Of a stretch of 45,040 nucleotides of DNA, positions 16,655-23,977 are shown piece after piece. Origin of the DNA: WRDS01 sp964492775 (GTDB taxonomy: Bacteria; Actinomycetota; Coriobacteriia; Anaerosomatales; PHET01). Position 1 is the stretch's first letter, and the number at the start of each line of letters is the position of its first letter. A program made the translations under genes and the position numbers. The notes below the pieces were generated by a model, which did no database searches, was not told where the DNA came from, and saw nothing but the letters and a program-made list of their open reading frames with translations. The stretch is taken from contig CAZBLH010000014.1 in NCBI GenBank assembly GCA_964492775.1, forward strand, positions 1-45,040, written 5' to 3'.

Positions 16655-17494
16655 ATGGCGAGACTTGCAGACATGCTGATACCTCAAGAAGATCGGCGTA
16701 CGATCGCGTGGGCGACGGGTGCCGCAGTCGCGGCGCTGCTCGGCGCCGCTCTCCTGTCCGGGCTGCCATGGCTGCTCACGCGCGATGCTGGCGGGTACGC
16801 CTCTCGCGAAGTACTCGTCTTTCTCGCGGTCGCCGCATTCATCGTCACGTTCGCTGCCACCTTTGCCTCGGTGCGCGCCGGAGCGCCGGCGTGGATCTGG
16901 CTGGCGCCTGCGGTCGTCGCCGCTTGGTCGATCCTGAAGCCAGTACTGGTTGTCGCTGCGTTCGGATGGTCCGGAGGCCTGGCGCGTCTGGATATCACCA
17001 GTGCGTGGGACGCACTCGCCCCCTTGGTCTCACTAGCGCTGCCAGCAGCCCGCGTGGCTCGACTCGCATCCGGCAAGGACTCCTCGCTCTTGCCGGTTGA
17101 GGGGCGCCGGTTCGCGCTTGGCACCGCCCTACTGGCCCTCTTGGTCTTCATCGCGAACGGCGCTGCAGCGCAGATCGCCGACGGCGGCTTCGCCTACGTG
17201 TTCGGCCAGTTGAGTGATACCGAAGCGTTGCGCTACTTCTTCATCGCCAATATCGTCGTGCCGTTCATCATCGCCTTCGTGCTGACTGCCACAGGAATCA
17301 CACCTCCAGCGGCCTGGCCGGTCATCTGCATACCCGCGCTGGCCTTCTCGCTCACCGCCGTATTCCGCGAGGGCATCGGCGGCATTCTGCTCCACTTGAT
17401 CTTCCTGGGGCCGCTCGCAATCGCCGTATTCCTGGGCTGCCTCGGCGGAGGTCTGATACACAGACCGCGTAAGAACTCCCAGAGCATGAGCTAG
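16655..17494 (+). CDS. Hypothetical multi-pass membrane protein
   Basis: The family is not recognised. The 279-residue product has about seven or eight hydrophobic segments, at roughly 19-42, 53-74, 77-104, 119-135, 153-173, 190-212, 218-238 and 244-268. The C-terminus is basic (HRPRKNSQSMS). There is no signal peptide, no obvious catalytic motif and no long soluble domain. ATG 16655 is well supported by GAGGAGGG at 16641-16648. The gene stands alone, divergent from the PASTA gene and 109 bases before the phasin-like gene. It could be a transporter-like or Yip1/YIF-type membrane protein, but nothing in the sequence decides this. Confidence 0.75.
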   Translation: MARLADMLIPQEDRRTIAWATGAAVAALLGAALLSGLPWLLTRDAGGYASREVLVFLAVAAFIVTFAATFASVRAGAPAWIWLAPAVVAAWSILKPVLVVAAFGWSGGLARLDITSAWDALAPLVSLALPAARVARLASGKDSSLLPVEGRRFALGTALLALLVFIANGAAAQIADGGFAYVFGQLSDTEALRYFFIANIVVPFIIAFVLTATGITPPAAWPVICIPALAFSLTAVFREGIGGILLHLIFLGPLAIAVFLGCLGGGLIHRPRKNSQSMS

Positions 17495-17603
17495 CACGCA
17501 CCTCCACGAGCATCACTGGAGCCCATCTGCGAGTGAAGGGCTTCCCTGCAGGCCTAAACGGGTATCTGTGTGGTGAGCAACCTGGATGCGAAAGGATGTG
17601 GGC

Positions 17604-17972
17604 ATGTCTGAGGAGAACAAGCGCGAGACGCCGTTGGACCTCGCGGGCATCATCGAGAACGCGTTCCTCATGGGCGTGGGCGTCCTCGATATCACCAGGG
17701 AGAAGGCCGGCGAGTTCGCCGACGAGCTGATCGAGCGCGGCAAGGTCTCGAAGTCCGAGGCAAAGGTCGTCGCCGAGAAGATCGGGGACGTCGCGGAGAA
17801 GCAGCAGGAGGTCGTGCGCTCCACCGTCGCAAGGGAGACGGACCGCGCCTTCAAGACCGCCGGCTTCGCGACGAAGTCGGATCTTGAGGCGCTGCGCTCT
17901 GAGATCGGCGAGATCAAGGCGCTCATCGCGGACCTCGCGGCCAAAGGACCCAAGCCGCCGGTTTCCGGCTAG
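17604..17972 (+). CDS. Phasin-like coiled-coil protein
   Basis: A 122-residue, charged, mostly helical protein. An N-terminal hydrophobic helix (DLAGIIENAFLMGVGVLDITREKAGEFADELIERG) resembles phasin and polyhydroxyalkanoate granule-associated proteins (PhaF/PhaI-like). A short coiled coil follows (SDLEALRSEIGEIKALIADLAAK), and the tail is Pro-rich. ATG 17604 is chosen because AAGGA lies seven bases upstream; ATG 17586 in the same frame lacks a good site. It sits 29 bases before the ABC1 kinase gene. Small coiled-coil proteins of this type next to UbiB-like kinases recall the UbiK/UbiJ accessory proteins of quinone biosynthesis, but that is analogy only. Confidence 0.78.
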   Translation: MSEENKRETPLDLAGIIENAFLMGVGVLDITREKAGEFADELIERGKVSKSEAKVVAEKIGDVAEKQQEVVRSTVARETDRAFKTAGFATKSDLEALRSEIGEIKALIADLAAKGPKPPVSG

Positions 17973-18001
17973 TTGCTGACAGAGTCCCAGGCCCCAGAGC
18001 A

Positions 18002-19660
18002 GTGCCTCCCTACAAGCACCTGCATAGGTACCGGGAGATTGTCGGAGTCCTCGTTGACGAAGGCCTCGACAGCATCATCGATGCTGTCGGGCTCAGGCGT
18101 TTCGCGCCCGTCGCGGGGCGGCTCTCCGGCGACAAGCGAACACACCCCGAGCCGGTTCCGGTGCGGATTCGCCACACCCTCGAACGTCTCGGCCCAGCGT
18201 TCGTCAAGATGGGACAGGCGGCATCAACGCGTTCCGATGTACTCCCCGACGCCGTCATAGATGAGCTGCGGCTGCTTCAGGACCAGGTCACGCCCTTCTC
18301 ATTCGCCGAGGCGAAGGCGGTCATCGAAGCGGAGTTCGGCGTGCCGCTCTCCCAGCTCTTCGCGACGTTCGATGAGACGCCGCTGGCGGCAGCCTCGCTC
18401 GGCCAGGTTCACTCGGCGACGCTGTTCGACGGCACCGAAGTGGCCGTGAAAGTGCAGCGCCCAGGGGTGCGCGCCATCGTCGAAACGGACCTCGACATCT
18501 TCACGGCGCAGGCTCGATTCGTGAGCCAGCACTCGGAGCTCGCTGGTCGTTACGACGTCGTCGAGATCGTCACCGAGTTCGCTGACGCGGTCCGCTCGGA
18601 ACTCGACTACGAGGTCGAGGGCTCAAACGCCGAGCGGCTCGGCCTGCTGTTCGAGAACAACGACACCGTCTTCTTCCCCAAGGTCTACTGGGAGTTCACA
18701 ACAGGCAAAGTGCTCACGCTCGACTTCATCAAGGGCGTGCCGATGAACCGCACCGACCTGCTCGATGAGGCCGGATACGACCGCTCGGAACTCGCGAAAC
18801 GCGGTATCTACTGCTATTTGGAGCAGATCTTCGAGCACGGCTACTACCATGCAGATCCGCACCCCGGGAACCTGTTCGCCCTCGAGGACGGCAGAGTGGC
18901 GTTCACTGACTTCGGACGGGTCGGCACGATCGGCAAGGTCGGGCGCGACCAGCTGGCGGACCTGTTCCTGGCGATTATCGACAACGACGTCGGACTTGCG
19001 GTCGACACGCTCGTCTCGGCAGCCGGCTCACCCGGTGACATCGACGTGCAGGCGCTCGAGCGCGAGGTCTCGCAGCTTATCAGCAAATACTACAACAAGG
19101 CCCTCAAGGAAGTGCATGTCGGGCAGCTCATCTCCGAGATACTCAACCTGGTCCGCGATCACCACCTGCTGCTCCCCTCGGAACTGGCGATGCTGCTGGC
19201 CACGCTCGCCGTGCTTGAGGGCCTCGGTAGCCAACTGGACCCCGAGTTCGACTTCGTGGCAGTGACCGCGCCGTTCGCGCGCTCGATAGTCGAGGAGCGA
19301 CTTGAGCCCCGGAATGTCGCCCGGACCGTCGCTCAATCGGTACGCCGCTTCAGTCGACTCGCGACTGAACTTCCCGAGTCGCTGACGCGTTTCATGCGCC
19401 GAGCGGGCTCGGGCGAGTTCCGTATCGCGGTCTACCCGACTGGCTTCGAGCCGATGCTCAAACGCTTCGAAGAGGCGGTGAACAAGCTCGCTTTCGCCCT
19501 CATCGTCGCGGCGTTCGTCGTCGGACTCTCGATGCTGCTCAACGACACCCCCAAGCCGACGTGGTTCGTGTGGGTCGCTCGGCTCGCATGGGGCGCGGCA
19601 ATCGGTATCGGCAGCTGGTTCTTCATCTCGGCGCTGCTCGTCCGGTATCGGCGGAAGTAG
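18002..19660 (+). CDS. ABC1/AarF/UbiB-family atypical kinase
   Basis: Membrane-associated atypical protein-kinase-like ATPase, known elsewhere for supporting quinone and isoprenoid-lipid metabolism. Motifs occur in order: FVKMGQAASTRSDVLPD (the KxGQ motif), AASLGQVHSA (the Ala-rich loop), VAVKVQRPGV (the nucleotide-binding lysine), SELDYEVEGSNAERL, HADPHPGNL (the catalytic loop) and FTDFGRVG (the DFG motif). Two C-terminal membrane helices lie at about 495-513 and 524-547. The 552-residue length is typical. The GTG start has only a weak ribosome site. The gene probably forms a unit with the phasin-like gene, and may serve menaquinone or other polyprenyl metabolism here. Confidence 0.93.
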   Translation: MPPYKHLHRYREIVGVLVDEGLDSIIDAVGLRRFAPVAGRLSGDKRTHPEPVPVRIRHTLERLGPAFVKMGQAASTRSDVLPDAVIDELRLLQDQVTPFSFAEAKAVIEAEFGVPLSQLFATFDETPLAAASLGQVHSATLFDGTEVAVKVQRPGVRAIVETDLDIFTAQARFVSQHSELAGRYDVVEIVTEFADAVRSELDYEVEGSNAERLGLLFENNDTVFFPKVYWEFTTGKVLTLDFIKGVPMNRTDLLDEAGYDRSELAKRGIYCYLEQIFEHGYYHADPHPGNLFALEDGRVAFTDFGRVGTIGKVGRDQLADLFLAIIDNDVGLAVDTLVSAAGSPGDIDVQALEREVSQLISKYYNKALKEVHVGQLISEILNLVRDHHLLLPSELAMLLATLAVLEGLGSQLDPEFDFVAVTAPFARSIVEERLEPRNVARTVAQSVRRFSRLATELPESLTRFMRRAGSGEFRIAVYPTGFEPMLKRFEEAVNKLAFALIVAAFVVGLSMLLNDTPKPTWFVWVARLAWGAAIGIGSWFFISALLVRYRRK

Positions 19661-19693
19661 GCCACCGCCCAGACCACGTGCTGAATGCGTGAC

Positions 19694-19724
19694 AAGGCCC
19701 GGATCCGAATCGGACCCGGGCCTT
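19694..19724. terminator. Hairpin between convergent genes
   Basis: AAGGCCCGGATCCGA (19694-19708) pairs with TCGGACCCGGGCCTT (19710-19724) with a single non-Watson-Crick position, which is a G-U pair on the minus-strand transcript. It lies between the ends of the ABC1 gene (+) and the CWB2 gene (-), so it can serve both. No long T run follows on either strand, so termination is likely but not certain. Confidence 0.6.
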
Positions 19725-19754
19725 GAGCCTTCAAACCACAGGGGACGCGCCTAG

Positions 19755-22553
19755 CTAGAGAACCGAACGCTCCAGGAGGCTCGCGGCGCTCTTCTCCAAG
19801 TTGCGAGAGACTGCCGTCGTCCCACCGAATATCTTCAGGACTGCAGTGTCAGTGCCGTACTTCTTCAGCCAAGCGGCCGTCTCGACGGGGAGACTCATCC
19901 GCGAAGTGAGCAGCAGCACGCCGTCGGCACGTCCGATCGCAGGACCACCAGCCAGAGCGTCGGGCAATGCCGCGGCAAGAGCAGTCTCCTCCGGGTCAAG
20001 CCAGCCCTTGTCGATGGCACCCGTGGCGATGGCGGCGGCCGTTCCGTACCGGTTGACACCAGCCCATCGGTTGGCGGACAGGGAGGCCCTGACCTTCTCG
20101 GAGACTGTCGCGGTACCGCCGGCAACGATGACGTCGGTGGCACCACCGGTCGCCCTGATCCGAGCGATCGTATCGGCTGTCACCTGAGGGACCTTGTCCT
20201 TGCGCACCAGCAGCAGCGGGTATCCCTTCGCCATGGCGACGGGTGCGAGCGAAAGCGCGTCAGAGAACGTTGACGGATCGGCGCCGTTGGCCACGAGGAC
20301 TGCTCTCGGCCGCCTGCCGGTCTCACTCTGGATACGCTCAGCGATGGCTGCTGCCGTGTCATACCGGTCGCCAGTAGAGCTGATCCGGTCCTTGGCGAGC
20401 TTGCCGTAGCCGACATAGCTGACGAGCTCGTCGTAGCGAGCGTCCGGAACGGCCACCCGTCCGCCCACGATGTGGATTGCGACCTTGCCGCCCGCCTGAT
20501 TGGTGATCTCCTTCACCGCCGCCTTCACGGCCGCGGGAACGGAGCCAGACTTCACGAGCAGCAGCGGGGCGTCATAGACACTGCACAGGCCAGCCGCCGC
20601 CAGAGGGTCGGACGCGGCACGGTCCTCTCCAGAGGCGATGACGATGTGCCTGATTCCACTCCACTGGGTCCCAGACCTTTGCGGATCAGCGTCATACGTG
20701 TCACGGGCGATGGCCACGGCTCCGGCGTAACGGTCCTCGCCCCACACCCGCTTGACCATGGGACCTGAATCACTCGGAGTACCAGGATCTGGCGTCGGAT
20801 CCGGAGTCGGCGTGGGCTTGGGATCTGGCGTCGGGTCGGGAGTCGGGGTTGGCTTGGGGTCAGGAGTGGGATCTGGCTTGGGATCGGGTTTCGGAGTCGG
20901 GTCCGGCGTGGGGTCGGGGGTCGGATCCGGCTTTGGAGTCGGGTCCGGTGTAGGGTCCGGTTTGGGAGCCGGGATAGGCTTCGGCGTGGACGCCGGCGAA
21001 TTGTGCTCGATCGCGCCGATGCACGGTGGGTTGTTCCTGCGGGCACCGGTGAGGTCCGTGTCGGATGCGACAGAAGCATCTCCGGCACCGACCAGCTTGC
21101 TGGTGGCCTTCGGCCGGAAGTCGGCCTTTAGGCCCCAGGAGCCAGCAGCCGTGACATCAGGATTGACGAAGGCCGGATCGACACGCGTAGCGTACGTCTT
21201 GCCGAGCGAATGTGATCCCTCCGAGGCCGGAACGTTGCTCTGACCCTGACCAGCGGCCCAGCAGAACGCGTTGTAGTCCGAATCGATTCCGCTGAGGTTG
21301 ACCGGGTACAGATAGAACTCTCGGAAGAGGTTGTTGCGGAGATACGCCTTCGAGATCGAGTTGAGCTGAGGACGCGAAGACCAGAACGTGTTGCCGATGA
21401 GCTTCACGTTGATGGTCGCACCGCTGGCCCGCGCCGTATTGATCGCGACACCGTCCCGCTGGCCTGTACCGAGGAACAGGGAGTTCTTGACGGTGAAATC
21501 GATGCTGGCGCCGGCGGGCACCGTGCCTGCCATGATCCCTTGGGTCGGGCCGATCTCGTTCTGGTGACCGCCCGGCTGCCACGTGCCGATCACGCAGGAG
21601 TCGATCACGAGGTTCTCGACGTTGGTCCAGAGCTGGATGGCGTCGGTGTGCTGATCCTCGTGGTACATCTCCCAAATCTCGGAGATGACGCTGTTCTTGA
21701 TGGTCGACCTCTTCGAGAAGTTGACCCTGATACCGTCACCGTCGAGTATCGGCGACTTCGATCCGCTCGGCCCCGAGATCGTGACACCGTCGATCACGTG
21801 ATCGTCACCGGTGAGCTCGATGCCGCACCATCCGCGGTGACCCGTGATGGTGCCGTTGCGGACCGTAGTGTGGTCCGAGCCGGTGTTGTACGTGTCCGAG
21901 AGGGTGATGCCGTAGGTGGCAACACCGTCGATCGCGAAGTTCTCGATGACGTTGTATGAAGCGCCCGTCCGCAGCGCTATGCCGGCCCCGCGGTCGATGT
22001 CTTCAATCGTAACGCCTGAGACCTTGTTGTTATCGCCGCTGATCTCGATCTGCCCCGACCGCTCACCACTCAGGTTGTGGCCACCTTTGATGGTGAAGCC
22101 GCTCACCTCGGTGTAGCTCGAGTTGATCAGGAAGCCGCCACTGACCGTGACGGTGCCATCGGCGATGAACCGCGTCGGGGTCGGCGATGAGCCGGACTTG
22201 GACGCGGCAACGGTAACGCGCTCCGCGTAGGTTCCCGACGCCACCCGAACAACGTCGCCGGGAGAAACGGAGTTCGCTGCCTTGCCGATGGTTGCCCAAG
22301 GCTTGGCGGCGGACCCGTCACCTGTCGAGTCCGAACCGGTCTTGGCAACGTAGTACGTCGTGGCCGCGTAAACTGCCGTGGGGTTGATCGTCATCCCCGA
22401 TGGCAGGCACGCGGAGACAAGCGATATAACCAAGGCCAAAGGCAGGGTGTACGCAAAGACTCGACCAAGCCCCTGCTTCCAGCGAGTTGGCCGAAGGCGC
22501 TTCCCATCATTGCGTGCGTGCTTTGTCGGTCCTGTTGTTGTGGGTAACCGCAC
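19755..22553 (-). CDS. Secreted right-handed beta-helix protein with three cell-wall-binding (CWB2) repeats
   Basis: The 932-residue protein starts at GTG 22553, chosen because AAAGGAGG lies six bases upstream; the frame further upstream is leader RNA. A long basic n-region precedes a hydrophobic stretch (about 32-50), with a lipobox-like VSAC and a possible AxA site further on (AVYA). Residues about 68-480 form a parallel beta-helix domain beginning YYVAKTGSDSTGDGSAAKPW, as in pectate-lyase-like proteins. A Pro-Asp-Thr-Lys linker follows. The C-terminal third has three CWB2 repeats, each with a WGEDRY/STGDRYDTA/WAGVNRYGTA-type motif and an IVGG/VAGGT/FGGTTAVS turn; these bind anionic wall polymer. 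It may bind or cleave a surface polysaccharide. Confidence 0.9.
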   Translation of the reverse strand: MRLPTTTGPTKHARNDGKRLRPTRWKQGLGRVFAYTLPLALVISLVSACLPSGMTINPTAVYAATTYYVAKTGSDSTGDGSAAKPWATIGKAANSVSPGDVVRVASGTYAERVTVAASKSGSSPTPTRFIADGTVTVSGGFLINSSYTEVSGFTIKGGHNLSGERSGQIEISGDNNKVSGVTIEDIDRGAGIALRTGASYNVIENFAIDGVATYGITLSDTYNTGSDHTTVRNGTITGHRGWCGIELTGDDHVIDGVTISGPSGSKSPILDGDGIRVNFSKRSTIKNSVISEIWEMYHEDQHTDAIQLWTNVENLVIDSCVIGTWQPGGHQNEIGPTQGIMAGTVPAGASIDFTVKNSLFLGTGQRDGVAINTARASGATINVKLIGNTFWSSRPQLNSISKAYLRNNLFREFYLYPVNLSGIDSDYNAFCWAAGQGQSNVPASEGSHSLGKTYATRVDPAFVNPDVTAAGSWGLKADFRPKATSKLVGAGDASVASDTDLTGARRNNPPCIGAIEHNSPASTPKPIPAPKPDPTPDPTPKPDPTPDPTPDPTPKPDPKPDPTPDPKPTPTPDPTPDPKPTPTPDPTPDPGTPSDSGPMVKRVWGEDRYAGAVAIARDTYDADPQRSGTQWSGIRHIVIASGEDRAASDPLAAAGLCSVYDAPLLLVKSGSVPAAVKAAVKEITNQAGGKVAIHIVGGRVAVPDARYDELVSYVGYGKLAKDRISSTGDRYDTAAAIAERIQSETGRRPRAVLVANGADPSTFSDALSLAPVAMAKGYPLLLVRKDKVPQVTADTIARIRATGGATDVIVAGGTATVSEKVRASLSANRWAGVNRYGTAAAIATGAIDKGWLDPEETALAAALPDALAGGPAIGRADGVLLLTSRMSLPVETAAWLKKYGTDTAVLKIFGGTTAVSRNLEKSAASLLERSVL
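20783..20990 (-). repeat. Low-complexity Pro/Asp/Thr/Lys linker repeat inside the CWB2 gene
   Basis: About 70 codons in which every second residue is proline (PDPTP, PKPDP and PTPDP units), encoded by imperfect 6- and 12-base repeats. It forms a rigid, extended, wall-spanning linker between the beta-helix and CWB2 domains. Such repeats change length by slippage. Confidence 0.9.
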
Positions 22554-22559
22554 GTTTGT

Positions 22560-22709
22560 CCTCCTTTCGCGCTCAGGTGCGTGGCGTGTCGGGTCGCCCG
22601 TCAGTGCCAGCCCCGGCGCTCTGGGTGTCCCACATGGGCGATGGGCCACTGGACTCTGCTGCGAGTCAGCCCGTGACGCCCTTCGCGGGTTTCTATCGGC
22701 ACGCATCCT
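22560..22709 (-). promoter_or_regulatory. Structured 5' leader of the CWB2 gene
   Basis: On the minus strand, AGGaTGCGTG (22700-22709) pairs with CACGCACCT (22575-22583), one base bulged, closing a 135-base domain that ends 11 bases before the GGAGG ribosome site. Inside are GGGCTGACTC pairing with GAGTC...GCCC around GCAGCA, CGGGCGACCCG, and shorter hairpins. The segment CGATAGAAACC...ACGGGCTGAC faintly recalls class I c-di-GMP riboswitches, but the conserved GACGCAAAGC part is missing, so that class is not called. GC-rich DNA forms hairpins by chance, so the closing helix is the main support. Confidence 0.4.
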
Positions 22710-22747
22710 AGAGAGCTGAAACCCATAAGTAAACGCGCGGAAAGGTT

Positions 22748-22765
22748 GTGTGATGGTCGTCACAC
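22748..22765. promoter_or_regulatory. CRP/GlxR-type operator palindrome
   Basis: GTGTGA-N6-TCACAC is a perfect inverted repeat containing TGTGA-N6-TCACA, the consensus of cAMP receptor protein and of actinobacterial GlxR. It lies about 40 bases upstream of the predicted structured leader of the CWB2 gene and about 175 bases upstream of the divergent FemAB-like gene, so it could control either. Confidence 0.6.
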
Positions 22766-22939
22766 TTCAAATACACCGCCTGACCCGCTGAAACTCGGAG
22801 TTGTGAAGAATGAGTGGACTCTCGCATTTTTCTCTTCGTCGGTCACGCTTGCAGCTCAGGCTCCCAGATGCCGATGAAGAAGAGAGATGTCTGGGACGAA
22901 GCGGCAGGTTTGGATATCTGAAGGGAGAAAGGCATCGGG
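22766..22939. other. Divergent intergenic region
   Basis: The stretch between the CRP-type site and the FemAB-like gene. It holds an imperfect hairpin (TCTTCGTCGG at 22833-22842 with CCGATGAAGA at 22871-22880, one G-U pair) in the putative leader of the + gene, and AAAGG at 22928-22932 as its ribosome site. No convincing -35/-10 pair and no RNA gene were seen. The whole gene-free span is 22554-22939. Confidence 0.6.
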
Positions 22940-23962
22940 GTGAGGATCGAGCAGACACCGATTGAGAGTCCGGAGTGGGTGCGTTTCGTCGACGCGCACC
23001 CAGAGGCGAGTCCGTTCCATCTCCCCGCCTGGACTTCAACGATTGCCGACTGCTACGGCTTCGAGGCGTTCGCTCTGATCGCGCGCTCGGCTGGCCAGGT
23101 GCTAGCCGGCCTACCCGTGGTCGCCGTTCGCTCGCCGCTCGGAGTCAGACGATGGATCTCTCTGCCCTACTCGGACTCCTGCGAGCTCCTGACGGCCGAG
23201 GACATCGACGAGGAGGCGCTTGCTGCATCACTACGGGAGTACATCTTCGAGAGGGGCATCGGTGAGCTCGAGCTGCGGGGCGCCCTGTCGCCTGTCGACA
23301 GCATGCACCGCGTCAACGCCGGCTACGAACACATCATCGAGCTGCCGAGCGATCCGGCGCAGCTGCGCATCCGCAAGTCAATGAGGAACAATCGCAACCT
23401 GGCGAAGCGCGAAGGCACGGAGATCGTCTACGGGACCTCAGCCGAGGACGTCGAGGAGTTCTACCGGCTCCAGGCCCTCACTCGACAGCGTTTGGGTGTC
23501 CCGGTACAGCCCAAGCGCTTCTTCGCCCTTATGGGCGAACGCATGATCTCGGCAGGCCATGGTTTCGTCGCGCACGCCAGACGTGACGACAAGACACTTG
23601 CATCCGGCATCTTCCTGACGCACAACAACAAGATGGTCGCGAAGTTCGGCGCCTCAGACCACGACCACCGCGGCTCTGGCGCGGGCGTGCTGCTCGACTG
23701 GGAGATCATGGTGCGTGCAAGTCGCGAAGGGTACCGCACCCTCGATCTCGGGCGCACAGACGCCGACGCAGATGGCTTGCGCGCGTACAAGGAGGGTCTC
23801 GGTGCCGTTGAGCTGCCGCTCTGCTACACGCGTATCTCGGCAAGCCCACCCAAGCCGCACACTGTACGGTCCAACAGCAAGGCCGCAAGCTGGCTGATCC
23901 GCCACTCGCCTCTGTGGGTATGCCGAGGCCTCGGAGAGCTTCTCTACCGTTTCGCCGCTTAG
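22940..23962 (+). CDS. FemAB/GNAT-like acyl- or aminoacyltransferase
   Basis: The 340-residue protein has the double-GNAT layout of the FemAB/BioF2-like family, which adds amino acids or acyl groups to wall precursors and surface glycans. Visible pieces are PFHLPAWTSTIADCYGFEAFAL near the start, RKSMRNNRNLAKREG (about 144-158), LASGIFLTHNNKMVAKFGASDHDHRGSGAGVLLDWEIM (about 221-258) and the late YRTLDLGRTDADADGLRAYKEGLGA. This last segment is typical of GNAT proteins in exopolysaccharide loci. There is no signal peptide, so it acts in the cytoplasm. Start is GTG 22940, with AAAGG seven bases upstream. It is convergent with the deacetylase gene. The substrate is unknown. Confidence 0.82.
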   Translation: MRIEQTPIESPEWVRFVDAHPEASPFHLPAWTSTIADCYGFEAFALIARSAGQVLAGLPVVAVRSPLGVRRWISLPYSDSCELLTAEDIDEEALAASLREYIFERGIGELELRGALSPVDSMHRVNAGYEHIIELPSDPAQLRIRKSMRNNRNLAKREGTEIVYGTSAEDVEEFYRLQALTRQRLGVPVQPKRFFALMGERMISAGHGFVAHARRDDKTLASGIFLTHNNKMVAKFGASDHDHRGSGAGVLLDWEIMVRASREGYRTLDLGRTDADADGLRAYKEGLGAVELPLCYTRISASPPKPHTVRSNSKAASWLIRHSPLWVCRGLGELLYRFAA

Positions 23963-23977
23963 GCTACGCGGATTCCG

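Noticed and set aside
20783..20990. CRISPR or tandem regulatory repeat
   Set aside because: The repeats are codons of a Pro-Asp-Thr-Lys linker in frame with a secreted protein; there are no unique spacers.
22575..22709. Class I c-di-GMP riboswitch before the CWB2 gene
   Set aside because: CGATAGAAACC is suggestive, but the conserved GACGCAAAGC segment and tetraloop/receptor pair are not seen.
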